NCBI RefSeq assembly: GCF_000372725.1
Contig: NW_005200517.1
Span: forward strand, 72,757 to 136,756
Length of the DNA: 64,000 nucleotides
From: Emiliania huxleyi CCMP1516
Lineage: Eukaryota; Haptophyta; Isochrysidales; Noelaerhabdaceae
Reading direction: 5' to 3'
Below the pieces are notes generated by a model. It had not been told where the DNA came from. It saw nothing but the letters and a program-made list of their open reading frames with translations, and made no database searches. The position numbers were made by a program, and so were the translations under genes. Below are positions 1-10,213 of the stretch, in pieces; the first letter of the stretch is position 1; each line of letters opens with the position of its first letter.

Positions 1-879
1 GGCGGCGGAGGTGGCGGCACACGATGCAATGAGAGGAGATGCAGGTGCCTGATCGGAATCGTCTGCCAGCACAAGTGCGCATTGCCCATGTGCCAGGGCT
101 GCAATGGACCTGCGCCCATAGCGGTATGCTCGGCTGCTCGCCCTCCGCCGCCATCTCCCTCGCCGCCTCCACCGCTGCCGTCCCCACCGCCTCTCGAATG
201 GTCCTCCGGCGACCCCTACCCGCCACCATCCGCCCCGCCAGCCCCGCCAAGGTGCAAAGACGTTGAGGAGAGGGAAGAATGCAAAGAAATTGCTTACTGC
301 AAGTGGTCGAAGAAGAAGTGCAGGAAGAAGAACTCGCTACCGCCGAAGCCGGAGCCAAGATGCAAGGACGTTGAGGACAAGGCAGAATGCAAAGACATCA
401 CTTACTGCAAGTGGTCGAAGCAGAGGTGTAGGAAGAAGGACTTGGAGGAGCCGCCCCTCTGGCTCTGCGAGGAGTTCAACACAAAAAAGCAGTGCAACGA
501 CGCGGGATTCTGCAAATGGAAGAAGAAGAAGTGCAAGGCGGACAGCGAGGACGACGATGAGGACGACGACGAGGACGACGATGAGGACGAGGACGAGGAC
601 GACGATGAGGACGAGGACGAGGACGACGATGAGGACGAGGACGAGGACGACGATGAGGACGAGGACGAGGACGACGATGAGGACGAGGACGAGGACGACG
701 AAGACGAGGGCGAGGAGGGCGAGGGCGAGGAGGGCGAGGAGGGCGAGGGCGAGGGCGAGGGCGAGGGCGAGGGCGAGGAGGATGAACCGGAGTGCTGCAC
801 GCTCGAGGACGAGGAGGAGTGCAAGGACGCGGGCCACTGCAAGTGGAAGGAGAACAAGCAGGAGTGCAAGGACAAGTAG
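1..879 (+). CDS. Acidic Cys-motif protein, 5' partial
   Basis: The frame is open to the window edge, so the true start lies upstream. Visible order: a Cys-rich segment, a Pro/Ser linker, three Cys motifs, a long Asp/Glu tract (GAC/GAG repeats, about 541-780) and a fourth Cys motif just before the stop. Each motif follows the pattern C-x(8)-C-x(5)-C-x(6)-C with a CKW core (for example YCKWSKKKC). Highly charged and probably secreted or cation-binding, but the family is not recognised and no function is claimed. The antisense poly-Ser and other overlapping frames are shadows of the Asp/Glu repeat. Confidence 0.6.
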   Translation, partial: GGGGGGTRCNERRCRCLIGIVCQHKCALPMCQGCNGPAPIAVCSAARPPPPSPSPPPPLPSPPPLEWSSGDPYPPPSAPPAPPRCKDVEEREECKEIAYCKWSKKKCRKKNSLPPKPEPRCKDVEDKAECKDITYCKWSKQRCRKKDLEEPPLWLCEEFNTKKQCNDAGFCKWKKKKCKADSEDDDEDDDEDDDEDEDEDDDEDEDEDDDEDEDEDDDEDEDEDDDEDEDEDDEDEGEEGEGEEGEEGEGEGEGEGEGEEDEPECCTLEDEEECKDAGHCKWKENKQECKDK

Positions 880-1560
880 GCGTCTGTCGGCCTCGAGCGA
901 TCCGTCGCCTCCCCCCAAACCGGTTGAAGTGATGTTCATTAGCTTCCGTCGATGTGCGCTGTGGTGGCACGCACAGACCACAGTCATATTCAGTCTCACC
1001 GCCGCCCCTCTCTCAGCACGCCTCGCGCGCGCGCCGGGGGACGGGCGCGGAAGCCACAGCCAGTCCGCACACCGCAGTCCCCACGTGCCGCAGTCGGGCA
1101 CAGGGCGGACACCAGCGTGTGTGCAGTGTATAGTGGTGTGGGCTGTGGTGAATTCCAGGGTGTCGATATTTGATCACACAGACAATTTTCATGTTTTTGC
1201 GGTGTCGTGTGTCCACTAGCGACTCGCTATAGATTTATAGAGACGCCGATGGCGATGCGCGATGGCGCGATGTGGCCCCCCCCGCGGGCGCACGTGCGTA
1301 GTTTCGACGAGTCGGAGTGGTGCGGGCGCACTCGGAGAGAACAGGCATCGGCTTCAGAGAAAACAGAACACCGCACACACCACCGCGCACATTTCGTGAC
1401 TCATCTCGCGACGCGTGCGACACACCTATTTTGGCAGTGAGCCACAATGCGCGAAGCCACAATCATTCTCTTTGAGCGTTTGAGGGGCGATCCACAACCA
1501 CACGCGCGTCGACACACCCACCGGCGCGAGGTGCAGTCGGGGCGTGGCCGATATTCGTCC
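880..1560. other. Intergenic, no gene seen
   Basis: Between the acidic protein stop and the end of the minus-strand SNARE gene. It holds short CA/GT-rich runs and an AT-richer patch near 1140-1250. No convincing coding exon or RNA gene was recognised. Confidence 0.4.
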
Positions 1561-3030
1561 TCAGGCAGCGCCGCCTGCCTCCTCCTTGCACGCAGAGAGG
1601 GGGGGAGGCCAGTCGATGCGCTGCGGCGGCGCCAGGTGCGTGGCGGCGATCGCGATCGGTCCGGCGAGCGCCGTGAGGAAGAGCAGCAGCGCGAAGAGCG
1701 AGCGGAGGAGGGGCGAGGCGTCGGTCGGTCCGGCATAGTCTAGGGAAGGGGGGGGGTGGGTGGGTGCGTGTGTGTGTGGCGGGGCTAAGGAGGGACGTTG
1801 CCAGGGGAGGGGGGCAGGGGGGAGAGGCAGTTTGGGGGGGGGGGGGGGGCGGTGCCTGGCCGCCCCTCTCCACTCGTCGGTCTGGCGCGGGTAGCAAGAC
1901 AGGAAGAGGAGGGTCGCGGCTACAGAGGAGGGAGAGGCGGGCGGTGGGAGGCAGGAGGAGAAGGGGAGTGCGAGGAGGCAGCAGGCGAGCGCGCAGAAGA
2001 GGACGAAGAGGCTGCACGAGACGCACGCACGCCTGGCGGGCTGCATGGCGCCTGCAGCGGAGGGGCGGGCGAGGGGTGAGACAGGCTGCAGCGCCCCTCC
2101 CGTATCCCTCCCGTGTGTCGCTGCCGTGTGTCGCTACCGTATGTCGCTGCCGGCCCTCTCTCGGGCGCGCACCGGCGAAGTAGCAGCCGAGGAGGGTGAG
2201 CACGGAGACCACGAGCAGTATCACGACGCCTGGAGCAGCAGAGACGCCTTGCGCGCACCACCACCCGACGCACCACCGCCCGCGCGTGCTGCGAGGAGAG
2301 CAGCCACTCGCGGCGCGGCAGAGGGGGTGGGGAGAGGGACGCGCCTCCCCATATCTCCCCATATCTCCCCATATCTCCCCATATCTCTTACAAGGGGAGA
2401 GGGACGCGCCTCCGCCGAGCGGCCGCACCTCGTTCAGCCGCCGCCTCTCCTGCAGCCGCCGGCCCGCCGAAGCGAGCGGCGAGCTCGGCGCCGCCTTGGC
2501 GGCGGCAGAGGCGGCGGCAGAGGCGGCGGCAGAGGTGGCGGCAGAGGCGGCGGCCGAGGCGGCCGAGGCGGAGGCTTGCACAAGCGGCTGCTGGGGCCCG
2601 GCCGGCGGCGAGGGGGAGTGCTTTCCGTGCGCGTTTGGGCCCCAGCGGTACAGCGCGATGCCGACGATGGTACAGAGCAGCGCGAACACGATGAGCCAAA
2701 GCGTGAGCTTGATCATGTCGGCGCGCCGAAGCATCCGCTTGATCAGGTTGGACGAGCGCGTGAGGACGGACTCCATCTCGTTCTGCGTCTGGACGGCGCC
2801 GGTCAGCTGCTCGCGCTGCACGCCGAGGGTCTCGATGATGTCGGCGCCCACTTGCTGCGTGTCTGCCACCTGAGTGAGGGAGAGCGCGTGTGTGTACGGC
2901 ACCGTCTCAAGGCGTCGGTGACCGGGTTTCGCACCGTGCGCTGCGTCTCGTTCAGCTGCTGCAGGCCGCGTGTGCCAGCACCGGGTACCGCGAGCAGAGG
3001 CTGCGGGTCCATCGACGTCGCGGCGGGCAT
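1561..3030 (-). CDS. Vti1-like Qb-SNARE with extra C-terminal membrane segments
   Basis: Exons (minus strand): 3030-2935, 2869-2392, 2229-2173, one from 2051 with unresolved end, and 1739-1561. Introns 1-3 are GT-AG. Exons 1 and 2 join in phase to give a SNARE helix of Vti1 type (GADIIETLGVQREQL, then SSNLIKRMLRR) directly followed by a membrane anchor (LTLWLIVFALLCTIVGIAL). Vti1 proteins are Qb-SNAREs of Golgi and endosome fusion. Odd points: no N-terminal Habc domain is visible, although an acceptor-like site (tttcag) precedes the ATG so upstream exons are possible. The frame does not stop after the anchor but runs through an Ala-rich linker into three more hydrophobic segments. These could be an unusual extension or a second, wrongly joined gene. 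Confidence 0.55.
2347..2388. repeat. 10-base tandem repeat inside SNARE intron 2
   Basis: About four copies of the unit ccatatctcc lie in the intron after exon 2, next to the gtaag donor at 2391-2387. Confidence 0.8.
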
Positions 3031-3810
3031 GGCGTAGGCTGAAAGAGTGAGTGTACAAACACCAATCGCGAACAGGCAAATCGCTTGGCAGCGTTGGCCA
3101 CAGCGCGGCCGTTGTGAAGAGAGAGAAATCCGGCCAACAGCCCCAACAGTCCACACGCATACCGCGTTGGTGCCCAGTCCGAGCCAGACTGTTCTTCACC
3201 TTTCTACCTAACCTAACCTAACCGACCGTGGAGAGTCAGGCGTGCAAGCCCGCAGAGGTGCGGGCGAGAGGGCGGCCCGAGCCCGAAAGGGCCCGCCCTC
3301 GGTCTTGCTCTACATGGTAACGGATAAGAGGAGAAACACCCCCGGGATATGGACTGGGACACGCTGTGGTTCAGACGTCAGGACCTGAGCAACGACATGT
3401 ATTGGCGGCACCACGTGATCGGAGCACGGGGAGGCGGGAGGGGGAGACAGAGAACGCGCCCTTAGCCCTTACGTTGCCTTTACGCTCCTCCTCCGGACCC
3501 TTTCCCCTCTCGTTCCTATTTTCGCCCTTTTTATTTCTCCAAGTCGTGCTCCAAGTCCAACGAGCAACGTCAAAGCGTTCTTTTCGAAACTCCAACGAGG
3601 TGTGCTCCACATATGTCCTGCGCGCCACAACCCCGGACACGTCCGGACACGGGCACGCGCCAGCCGCCACCCGCCAGCGGCCCACGCCGATCGCCGTTCT
3701 GAACTTTGATGTTTGAGTTTAAACATGCCACATACACGCTTAACAAGCTCGCTCCCCCCTCCCCCTCTGAAACACCCCTCTCAGGGATGTTAACACCAAC
3801 CCTCTGCTCG
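3031..3810. other. Intergenic with repeat block A
   Basis: Between two minus-strand genes. It carries a minus-strand copy of the dispersed block A at 3157-3223, including a TTAGG run. A polypyrimidine tract lies near 3480-3560. No coding exon was recognised, although an upstream exon of the SNARE gene could be hidden here. Confidence 0.4.
3157..3223 (-). repeat. Dispersed block A, copy 1
   Basis: Read on the minus strand: (TTAGG)n, then GTAGAAAGGTGAAGAACAG, then CTCGGACTGGGCACCAACGC. Related copies lie near 10188 (partial), 24302, 40641 and 62928. This copy is upstream of, and in the same direction as, the SNARE gene. Confidence 0.75.
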
Positions 3811-6800
3811 CTACGACCAGCCCACGGGCCGCAGCAGCATGGGGACTCCGTGGACCGAGCTGTCCTTCTTGCCAGTGCGGTTGCCCGCCTCGTCGTACAC
3901 CGTCGGGTCGCCCTCCCGGTACTTGGCGTGGAAGTCGCGTTCGGCCGCGGCGTACGCCTCGGCCACGGAGCCGCGGTTGCCCTTGGAGCTCTCCACGCCG
4001 AGGTAGGTGTAGAACTCCCTCGCGAAGGCCTGCGCCACCCGGTCCTGCACCACGGTCCTCCACGCGACGACGTAGAGGTGCGGGAAGCCGGCGTGGATGT
4101 CCTCGCCGATGTGGTGCGACGAGCAGAGGTTGAGGAAGATGCACTCGATCCCGTCCTGCAGCTGCAGGCACTCCTCGAGCGTGCAGACGAGCTCGCGCGT
4201 GCTCACGGTGAAGGCGCGCCCCTCCGAGTCCTCCATCAGCAGGCGCCCGTCCGGGGTGCCGTGGCACGAGAAGTGGAGCACGCGCGGCCGGATCGGCTCG
4301 TTGCGCGCGTCGCCCCGCAGCGGCCCGAGCAGGTCGGTAGGGAACTGCGCCGCCGCGCGGATCTCTCGCTCGCCGACCGGCAGCGCTCGCAGCACTGTGC
4401 GCATGTCTCGCTCGAGGTCGAGGCGCTGCCGGCCCTTGGAGGGGCAACAGAAGAGGCCGAGCAGCGTCTTCTGCTGCCGCTTGACGGTCGCCACGCCCGG
4501 CTTGAGGTACGAGAGCCGCAGCAGGTCGGCGAGCGTGGGCCGCTGCTCGGGCGCCTTCTTGAGCATGCGGCGCAGCATGTGCAGCAGCGCCTCGGGCAGC
4601 TGCTTCTCGTTGGCCTCGAGCTTGGCGATCATCGCCGCCGCGCCGCCGCTCGCCAGCCAAGCGACGTACTCCTTCCACTCCTCGTTGCTGAAGGGGAGCG
4701 ACTCGGCGTGCACCGCCTCGTCGGCCGCCGCGCCGGTCGCCCCCTCGCGCTGCGCGCGCGGCGAGAAGCAGCCGCGCAGCAGCGGCTCGGCGGCGAAGAT
4801 CTCGTAGACTATGAGCCCGAGCGCCCAGACGTCGATCGCGCGCGTCACGACGAGCGGCCTCCCGCTCGCCTCCGCCTCGGCCACCTCGGGCGCGCAGTAG
4901 GCGCGCGTGTACTCGAGGCTCCGCACCTCCGCACCCTCCCGCCGCACCGAACCAAAGTCGATCAGCCGCCAGCCATAGTGGCGGCCGACGCGCAGGAAGT
5001 GCGACGGCTTGAGGTCGCAGTGCACCGCGATGGAGCGGCCGGCGGCCTCGTCCGTCTCTGAGGCCGCCGCCCTCTCCACCGACCTCGGGGTCGGCGCGTA
5101 GAGGTCGTCCTCGAGCTCGACCGCCTACGCGCGAGAGGAGGGCGTGCGGGCGTGTCCCGGACCTGTCCGCCGGCCTGCCGCCGCTATATACATATACATC
5201 TCTCGCTCGCGAGGTCTCGCTGGCGAGGCGCCTCGTGCAGGAGGAAGTGCGTCTAGGAAGTGTCTAGGAAGTGTCTCTAGCTCGCGAGGCGCCTCGTGCA
5301 GGAGGAAGTGTGTCTAGGAAGTGTCTAGGAAGTGTCTCTAGCTCGCGAGGCGCCTCGTGCAGGAGGCGCACGCAGCGAAGCAGCCGCGACACGACCGCCA
5401 CCCGCTCGAGCTCCGAGTCTTGCGTCGCCACCAGCGGCGCGCGGTTCCCCTCCTCGAGGACGAGCACGTACGGGAGCGGCGTGAAGCTGCGCGGGCCGGA
5501 GAGGTCGATGCGCTCGAGCAGCCGCGGCGCGGCGTGCAGCGAGTCGCCGCCGCCCTCGCCGTCGGAGTGGGTCTGGCCTCGCTCGAAGATGCGGCTGAGC
5601 CCGACGAGAACGCGAGCCTCGAGCTCCCACGGCTCCCTCGCCTCGAAGAACTTGAGCACGACGTTGCGCGAGTCGTCCGTGTCGAAGGCGAATTTGACGT
5701 ACCTAAGGGAGTGCGGCACGCTCACGCCGATCGCGTCGCGCCCTGCCGCTCGCCCCGAGCCGAGCTGCGGCGCACTCGGAGCACGTGCTGCCGCGGACGC
5801 AGTACCGCCCGTCGACCGTGCCCGGGATGTTTGTGTCGCCCGTGTAGAGCCGGTTGAGGTCCGTCACGGCGGCGAGCCACTCGTGCCCCTCGAAGGGGGC
5901 GCGGCTGAGCCACGAGCTCTCGAGCGGCAGCCCATGCCTAATTAACTATTAATTAACTATTAATTCATAGTTAATTAGGCACGAGCTCTCGAGCGGCAGC
6001 AGGTGCCGCAGCAGCAGCCCGATGCCCTCGAAGTGCTCCCGTGACGGCCCCGCCTCGCACGCGCGCTGCAGCGCCCCTCGGCCGGCCCGGTCGCGGAGCT
6101 CCACCTCGGCGCGCGTGCCCTCGCGCTCGAAGAGGAGGAGGAGCGACCGCACGATCGCGTCGGCGCCAGCGGACGCCGCGCACAGCAGCAGCGAAGCGTC
6201 CTCGCCGTCGCGCGCCCGCAGCAGCGCGGCGCAGAGCGCGTCGCCCGCCCGGCCGCGCCGCTCGAGGAGCGGGCAGAGGAGGCGCGCGAGGAGGCGGAAC
6301 ATGGCGGAGCGCTCCTCCGCGTCGAAGACGGGAGGAGCCGCGGGCGGGAGGAGGCCGGCCGAGCCGTGCTGGCGCTGCGACGAGTGGTGGTGCACGACGA
6401 GCGGGCCAAATTCGGCGGCGGGCGGCGAGAGGAGGAGCAGGATCGAGAGCACCATCTGCGCCGCAACCTCGTTCGGGTCGAGCTCGAGGGAAGGAGGAGG
6501 AGCCGCGGGGGGATCGGCGCGGCTCAAGGCTCGCCTCGCCGGCAGCGCGGAGCGCGCCTCTGCGACGGCGCCGCTCGAGCCTCGGCTCGCCGACCGGTCC
6601 GCCCCCGCCGCGTTGCCGCCGGCGCCGTTGGGGGGCGCCTCGCTCGGTGGGAGCGCAAAGGGCTCGCGCTGCGACTTTTCGCCGAGGCTGACGCTGCGCC
6701 TCGGAGAGAGCGGCGCGCGGCCCGCCGCCCACGACCCCTCCGACATGGCGTGGCGCGAGACGAGGGGCAGCTCGAGGGCCGCGCCGAGGCGCTCGAGGGC

Positions 6801-9087
6801 GGCGGCCGTCGAGCCCGCCTCCGCCTCTCGGCCGTCGCGGCTCGCGGCGCCGTCGGAGTTGGAGCACCTCGAGGGCGGGCGGGGCCGCAGCGACACCTCC
6901 GGCCGGAGGGAGGCGACCTCCTCGATGAGGGCGCGCGACGGGGCGAGGAGGAGCTGCGCGGCGACGAGTTGGCGGAGGCAGGCGAGGAAGGCGCGCTTGT
7001 GCCGCTGCTGCTGCTGCGGGCAGAGCTGCCACGCCTGGTGCGCGCGCTGGGCGGGCGTGAGGCCGAACGAGTCCTTCTGCTGCAGCGCGCAGAGTAGCCG
7101 CGAGACGGCCGAGCCGTGCGAGCCCGGGGCCGGCTCGTTGGCGGGGGCGGCGGCGTCGGAGGAGGAGGGGAGCATGTCCCACACGGCGTGAAGGTCGGCG
7201 CGCAGGGCGGCGAGGTGGAGGTGGAACGGGTCCGCCTTGGCGTCGCCCGGCAGCACGGTGATCGCCGCGCTGGCGTGCTCCTTCTCCGCCACCTTGCAGC
7301 CGCACGCGCCCGCGTCGTAGAGCTGGTCGTCGCCGCAGAGGAACTCGAGCAGCTCATCAGCGGAGTGAGGCACCGCCTTGCGCGCGCCGCTCGCCAGCGT
7401 CGAGCGCGTGCCTAACTAACTATTAATTAACTATTAATTAACTATTCATTAAGCGCTCGCCAGCGTCGAGCGCGTGCCGCTCGCGAGCGCCCAGAGAAGG
7501 CTCTCCCCGCTCGCCTGAGGGGCATGTCTCGGACGTGTCCTCGGACGTGAGCTGGACATGTCCGGCCCAGGCTCTCCCCGCTCGCCTTGCCCGCCGCCTG
7601 CGCCGCGAGGAAGCCGCCGATGAAGGCGTCGGCCGCGCCGATCACGTCGACGACCGAGCACTTGGACCTCGGGATCACTAGCGGCTGCACGGCCGACGGC
7701 GGCTGCCGCACCGGCGCCGAGGCACTCTCGGCCAGCGACTCCATGCGGCGGCGCGCCGGAGGGCTGCTTCCTGCGAGCGACTCGACGCGGCGCCGCACCA
7801 GGCTCGGGCTTCCTCGGGCGTGCGGCGCCTCGTCCGGCGGAGCGGCGCCGAGCCAGCCGCCGGAGGAAGGGTTCTCGCAGAGGAGGTGGCCGGCAGCGAA
7901 GGTGACGACCACTGTCTGGAGGCGTGGCCAGCGGCGCAGCATCGCCTCGGCGGCGCGCTCCGCCTTGGCGGCATGCGGAGGAGGGTGAGGGGCTGGGGTT
8001 AGGGGTGAGCTCCGCGAGGGAGAGCGTGCAGGTGAGGTGAGACAAACACTAAGTCTGTCCTCGCAAGCGCCGCCTGGGAGAGGGTGCAGATGAGCGTCTC
8101 CTCGCCGCCCTCGTCGTCGAGCAGCTGGAGCGCCTCGCTCTCGGCGACGAAGCACAGGTCGACCCGCTCGTCGAGAAGCAGCCGCGCCTGCAGCGTGCGG
8201 CGGCGGGTCAGCGCGAGGGCGCGCGGGTTGCGAGGCCTTGCAGCCGCCGTCGCCTGCCGCTTGCTCTCGTCGGATGCGAGTGGCGACGGCTTGAGCGCGA
8301 CGAGGCAGCGCTCGCCCACCTTCTTGACGAGCTGGCGCGAGAGGACGGGGCTCACCTCGAGCTGCAGCAGCACCACCACCCGCCTCTCTCCGCTCTCCTT
8401 CTGCCGGACGAGCGCAACCGCCCGCTGCACGTCTGTCCTGTCGAGCTCGCCGTTCGCCTCGAGGCAGGTGACGTTGAACTTGCGCGAGTCGTCCTTGGTG
8501 ACGATGTGCACCGCCGTCCCCGTCCTCCCGAGCCGCAGCGTCCCACCCACATCGACGCGCTCGCTCCGCAGCGCGGAGAGCAAGAAGCTGCCGCTCTCGT
8601 CGTCGCCGACTCGGCCGACGAGCGAGACGGGGACGCCGAGCCGCGCGAGGGCGACCGCCTCGTTGGCGCCCTTGCCGCCCGCAGACTGCTCGAAGCGCCC
8701 TTTGCAGGACACGTCGTGCTCCGGCCAGGTCGACACCTCGGCAGTCGCCTTGACGTCCATGTTGATGGCGCCAAAGACGACCACGCACAGCGCAGCCGTC
8801 TGCTGCTCGGACGCACTCACGCGCCCGCCCTCCGCCGGGAGGATGGTGGGCGAAAAAGCACTGGGCGTCCGGCGGACAGGCGCCTCTCTCTGGATCGGAC
8901 CCTGCAGGCCGCCGTCCGACGGCTCGGACCTCAACTCTGGCGCCAGCTGCTCGACGCGCTTGCTGAGCGCTTCCAGCGCCGCGACATGCTTTGCGACTGT
9001 GCGCGAGTAATGCCGCCACGCCAGCGCAAACGCCAGCGCGACGCCGGCGGCGAGCGGTAGAGGGTTCTCGCTCGGCAACAGTGTCAT
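3811..9087 (-). CDS. Ribokinase - ankyrin-like - protein kinase - CHAT peptidase fusion
   Basis: Exons (minus strand): 9087-8254, 8187-8074, 7963-7586, 7514-7457, 7411-5983, 5937-5785, 5702-5354, 5124-3811. All phases agree and give 1,542 aa. Domains: hydrophobic anchor at about 10-24; ribokinase/pfkB at about 100-470 (GGKGANEA; C-terminal motif GAADAF where GAGDAF is usual); ankyrin-like and low-complexity region at about 480-940; protein kinase at about 970-1270 (Lys of VVLKFF near 1006, HCD for HRD near 1140, DFG near 1161, APE near 1183); CHAT caspase-like domain with His of SCHG near 1393 and Cys of LNLCSS near 1439. Kinase and CHAT suggest a signalling or death-type protease, with the sugar-kinase half as a possible metabolite sensor; this is inference. 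Five introns are GC-AG and two are GT-AG. A split into two genes cannot be fully excluded, but no stop separates the halves. Confidence 0.72.
5125..5353 (-). repeat. Intron 7 of the fusion gene, built of tandem copies
   Basis: This GC-AG intron of 229 bases is largely tandem copies of the exon end around CACGAG|GCGCCTCGCGAG, separated by repeats of acttcctagac. Three near-identical copies of the exon-intron junction sequence are present (around 5226-5250, 5282-5306, 5342-5366). Confidence 0.75.
5938..5982 (-). mobile_element. Introner-like 45-base intron, copy 2
   Basis: GT-AG intron of exactly 45 bases, AT-rich in a GC-rich gene. Its last 25 bases match the intron at 7412-7456 with one change (core TTAATTAATAGTTA). 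The exon sequence CTGCCGCTCGAGAGCTCGTG is present on both sides, so the protein reads LPLESS twice. Confidence 0.75.
7412..7456 (-). mobile_element. Introner-like 45-base intron, copy 1
   Basis: GC-AG intron of exactly 45 bases joining the ribokinase C-terminus to the ankyrin-like part. Its body repeats TTAATTAATAG. About 25 bases of exon around GCTCGACGCTGGCGAGC are duplicated on the two sides, so the protein reads TRSTLAS twice. Confidence 0.75.
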
Positions 9088-9316
9088 AGGGAGGAGGACG
9101 AGGTGACTGGAGGAGGCGGTCGCGTGTGTGTGCACCGCATGCTGCACCGCAGAAAAAAATCTCCCCCCCGTGAATTCCCGGGGAATACCCCTGCGTATCA
9201 CACCCCTCGCCTTAAAATCCCTGTGTGGTGGCGGCGTGCCGCCCGTCGCGTGTTTTCTTTCTTTGAATACCTCCTGGTGGTGGCGGGCGAGAGTCGGCGC
9301 TGCACTCGAAACCGAT
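9088..9316. promoter_or_regulatory. Shared divergent upstream region
   Basis: The 229 bases between the ATG of the fusion gene (minus) and the ATG of the Nudix gene (plus) must hold both promoters. No specific motif was recognised. Placement only, no functional signal seen. Confidence 0.4.
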
Positions 9317-10042
9317 ATGGTGCTGCGGCGCCTGCCTGCGTTTGCTGCGACGGCTGCAGGAGCGCTCTGCGGTACCATCGCGATGTGCGAGCAGGACCCC
9401 GGCCTCAGTCGCGCCCGCGTGACCGGCAGCTCTGAGGTCGGCGCGACCCGGTGGCTGCGGCTGACGACGCTCGACTACGAGGATGCGCGAGGAAAACCTC
9501 GCAAGTGGGACATGGCGCAGCGCACGACCAGGAAGGAGGGCGCCGAGGTCGACGGCGTCGCCATCCTGGCGCTGCTGCGGCGGCGGGCGGCACCGCAGGA
9601 GGAGGTGGAGATGCTCTTGGTGCGGCAGTTCCGCCCGCCGATGGGCGCGGTCACGATCGAGCTGCCCGCCGGGCTCGTCGACCCGGGCGAGAGCCCTGAG
9701 GCGGCCGCGCTGCGCGAGCTCAAGGAGGAGACGGGATACACTGGCTCCTCCGCCTGCGTGTCTGGCCAGCTCGCGATGAGCCCCGGTCTGACGGACGAGG
9801 CGGTTGCGCTGGTGGTGGTCGAGGTGGACCTCGACTCGCCGGCCAACCGCGTGCCAGAGCAGGCGCTCGACGAGTCCGAGTTCATCCGCGTAAACCGCGT
9901 GCCGGTCAAGGCGCTGCTGCCCACGCTGCGCGAGCTCGAGCGGGACGGGTGTGTGCCCTTCACAGGCCTCTACACGCTCGCCGTCGGCCTCCAGCTGGGA
10001 GCAAGCGGCCTCGCCGACGCCAGCGCGGCGCTCTCCACGTGA
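9317..10042 (+). CDS. Nudix hydrolase, ADP-ribose pyrophosphatase type
   Basis: Single exon of 241 aa from an ATG whose frame is also open upstream. The Nudix box is complete (GLVDPGESPEAAALRELKEE), with the REL..EE metal-binding core. The layout, with an upstream beta sheet (LLVRQFRPPMGAVTIELPAG) before the box, matches NUDT5/ADP-ribose pyrophosphatase proteins, which hydrolyse ADP-ribose to AMP and ribose 5-phosphate. The first 20 residues are Ala-rich and could be a targeting leader. It is divergent from the ribokinase-containing fusion gene; since ribose phosphate chemistry links the two, co-regulation is possible but only inferred. Confidence 0.85.
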   Translation: MVLRRLPAFAATAAGALCGTIAMCEQDPGLSRARVTGSSEVGATRWLRLTTLDYEDARGKPRKWDMAQRTTRKEGAEVDGVAILALLRRRAAPQEEVEMLLVRQFRPPMGAVTIELPAGLVDPGESPEAAALRELKEETGYTGSSACVSGQLAMSPGLTDEAVALVVVEVDLDSPANRVPEQALDESEFIRVNRVPVKALLPTLRELERDGCVPFTGLYTLAVGLQLGASGLADASAALST

Positions 10043-10187
10043 AGGCGGGAGCGCGCGGCGGGCCCTCTCCTTCGAGGCGTGGTCGCGCCGCGGCGAGGCT
10101 GCCATGGCGGCGAGTAAAGTCGTGCTCATTTCTTTGCCAACCTATTTGCCGCCGCGAAACACAAAACCTCCTCAAAGTTAGTTAGTT

Positions 10188-10213
10188 AGTTAGGGAAGAA
10201 CAGCCAGGTTAAA
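10188..10213 (+). repeat. Dispersed block A, partial copy
   Basis: A run of GTTA repeats is followed by GGGAAGAACAGCCAGG, the core of block A, ending directly at the ATG of the DnaJ gene. Only the core is shared. Confidence 0.5.

Noticed and set aside
337-1101. Long minus-strand poly-Ser, Leu/Val and Arg/Pro frames opposite the acidic protein
   Set aside because: They are antisense and shifted readings of the GAC/GAG repeat.
3195-3225. TTAGG run as a telomere or chromosome end
   Set aside because: Only a few units, and it belongs to the dispersed block A.
7442-9019. Ribokinase as a separate gene ending near 7442
   Set aside because: The stop there lies inside the 45-base intron. Splicing it out continues the frame, completing the ribokinase C-terminus and entering the ankyrin-like part in phase.
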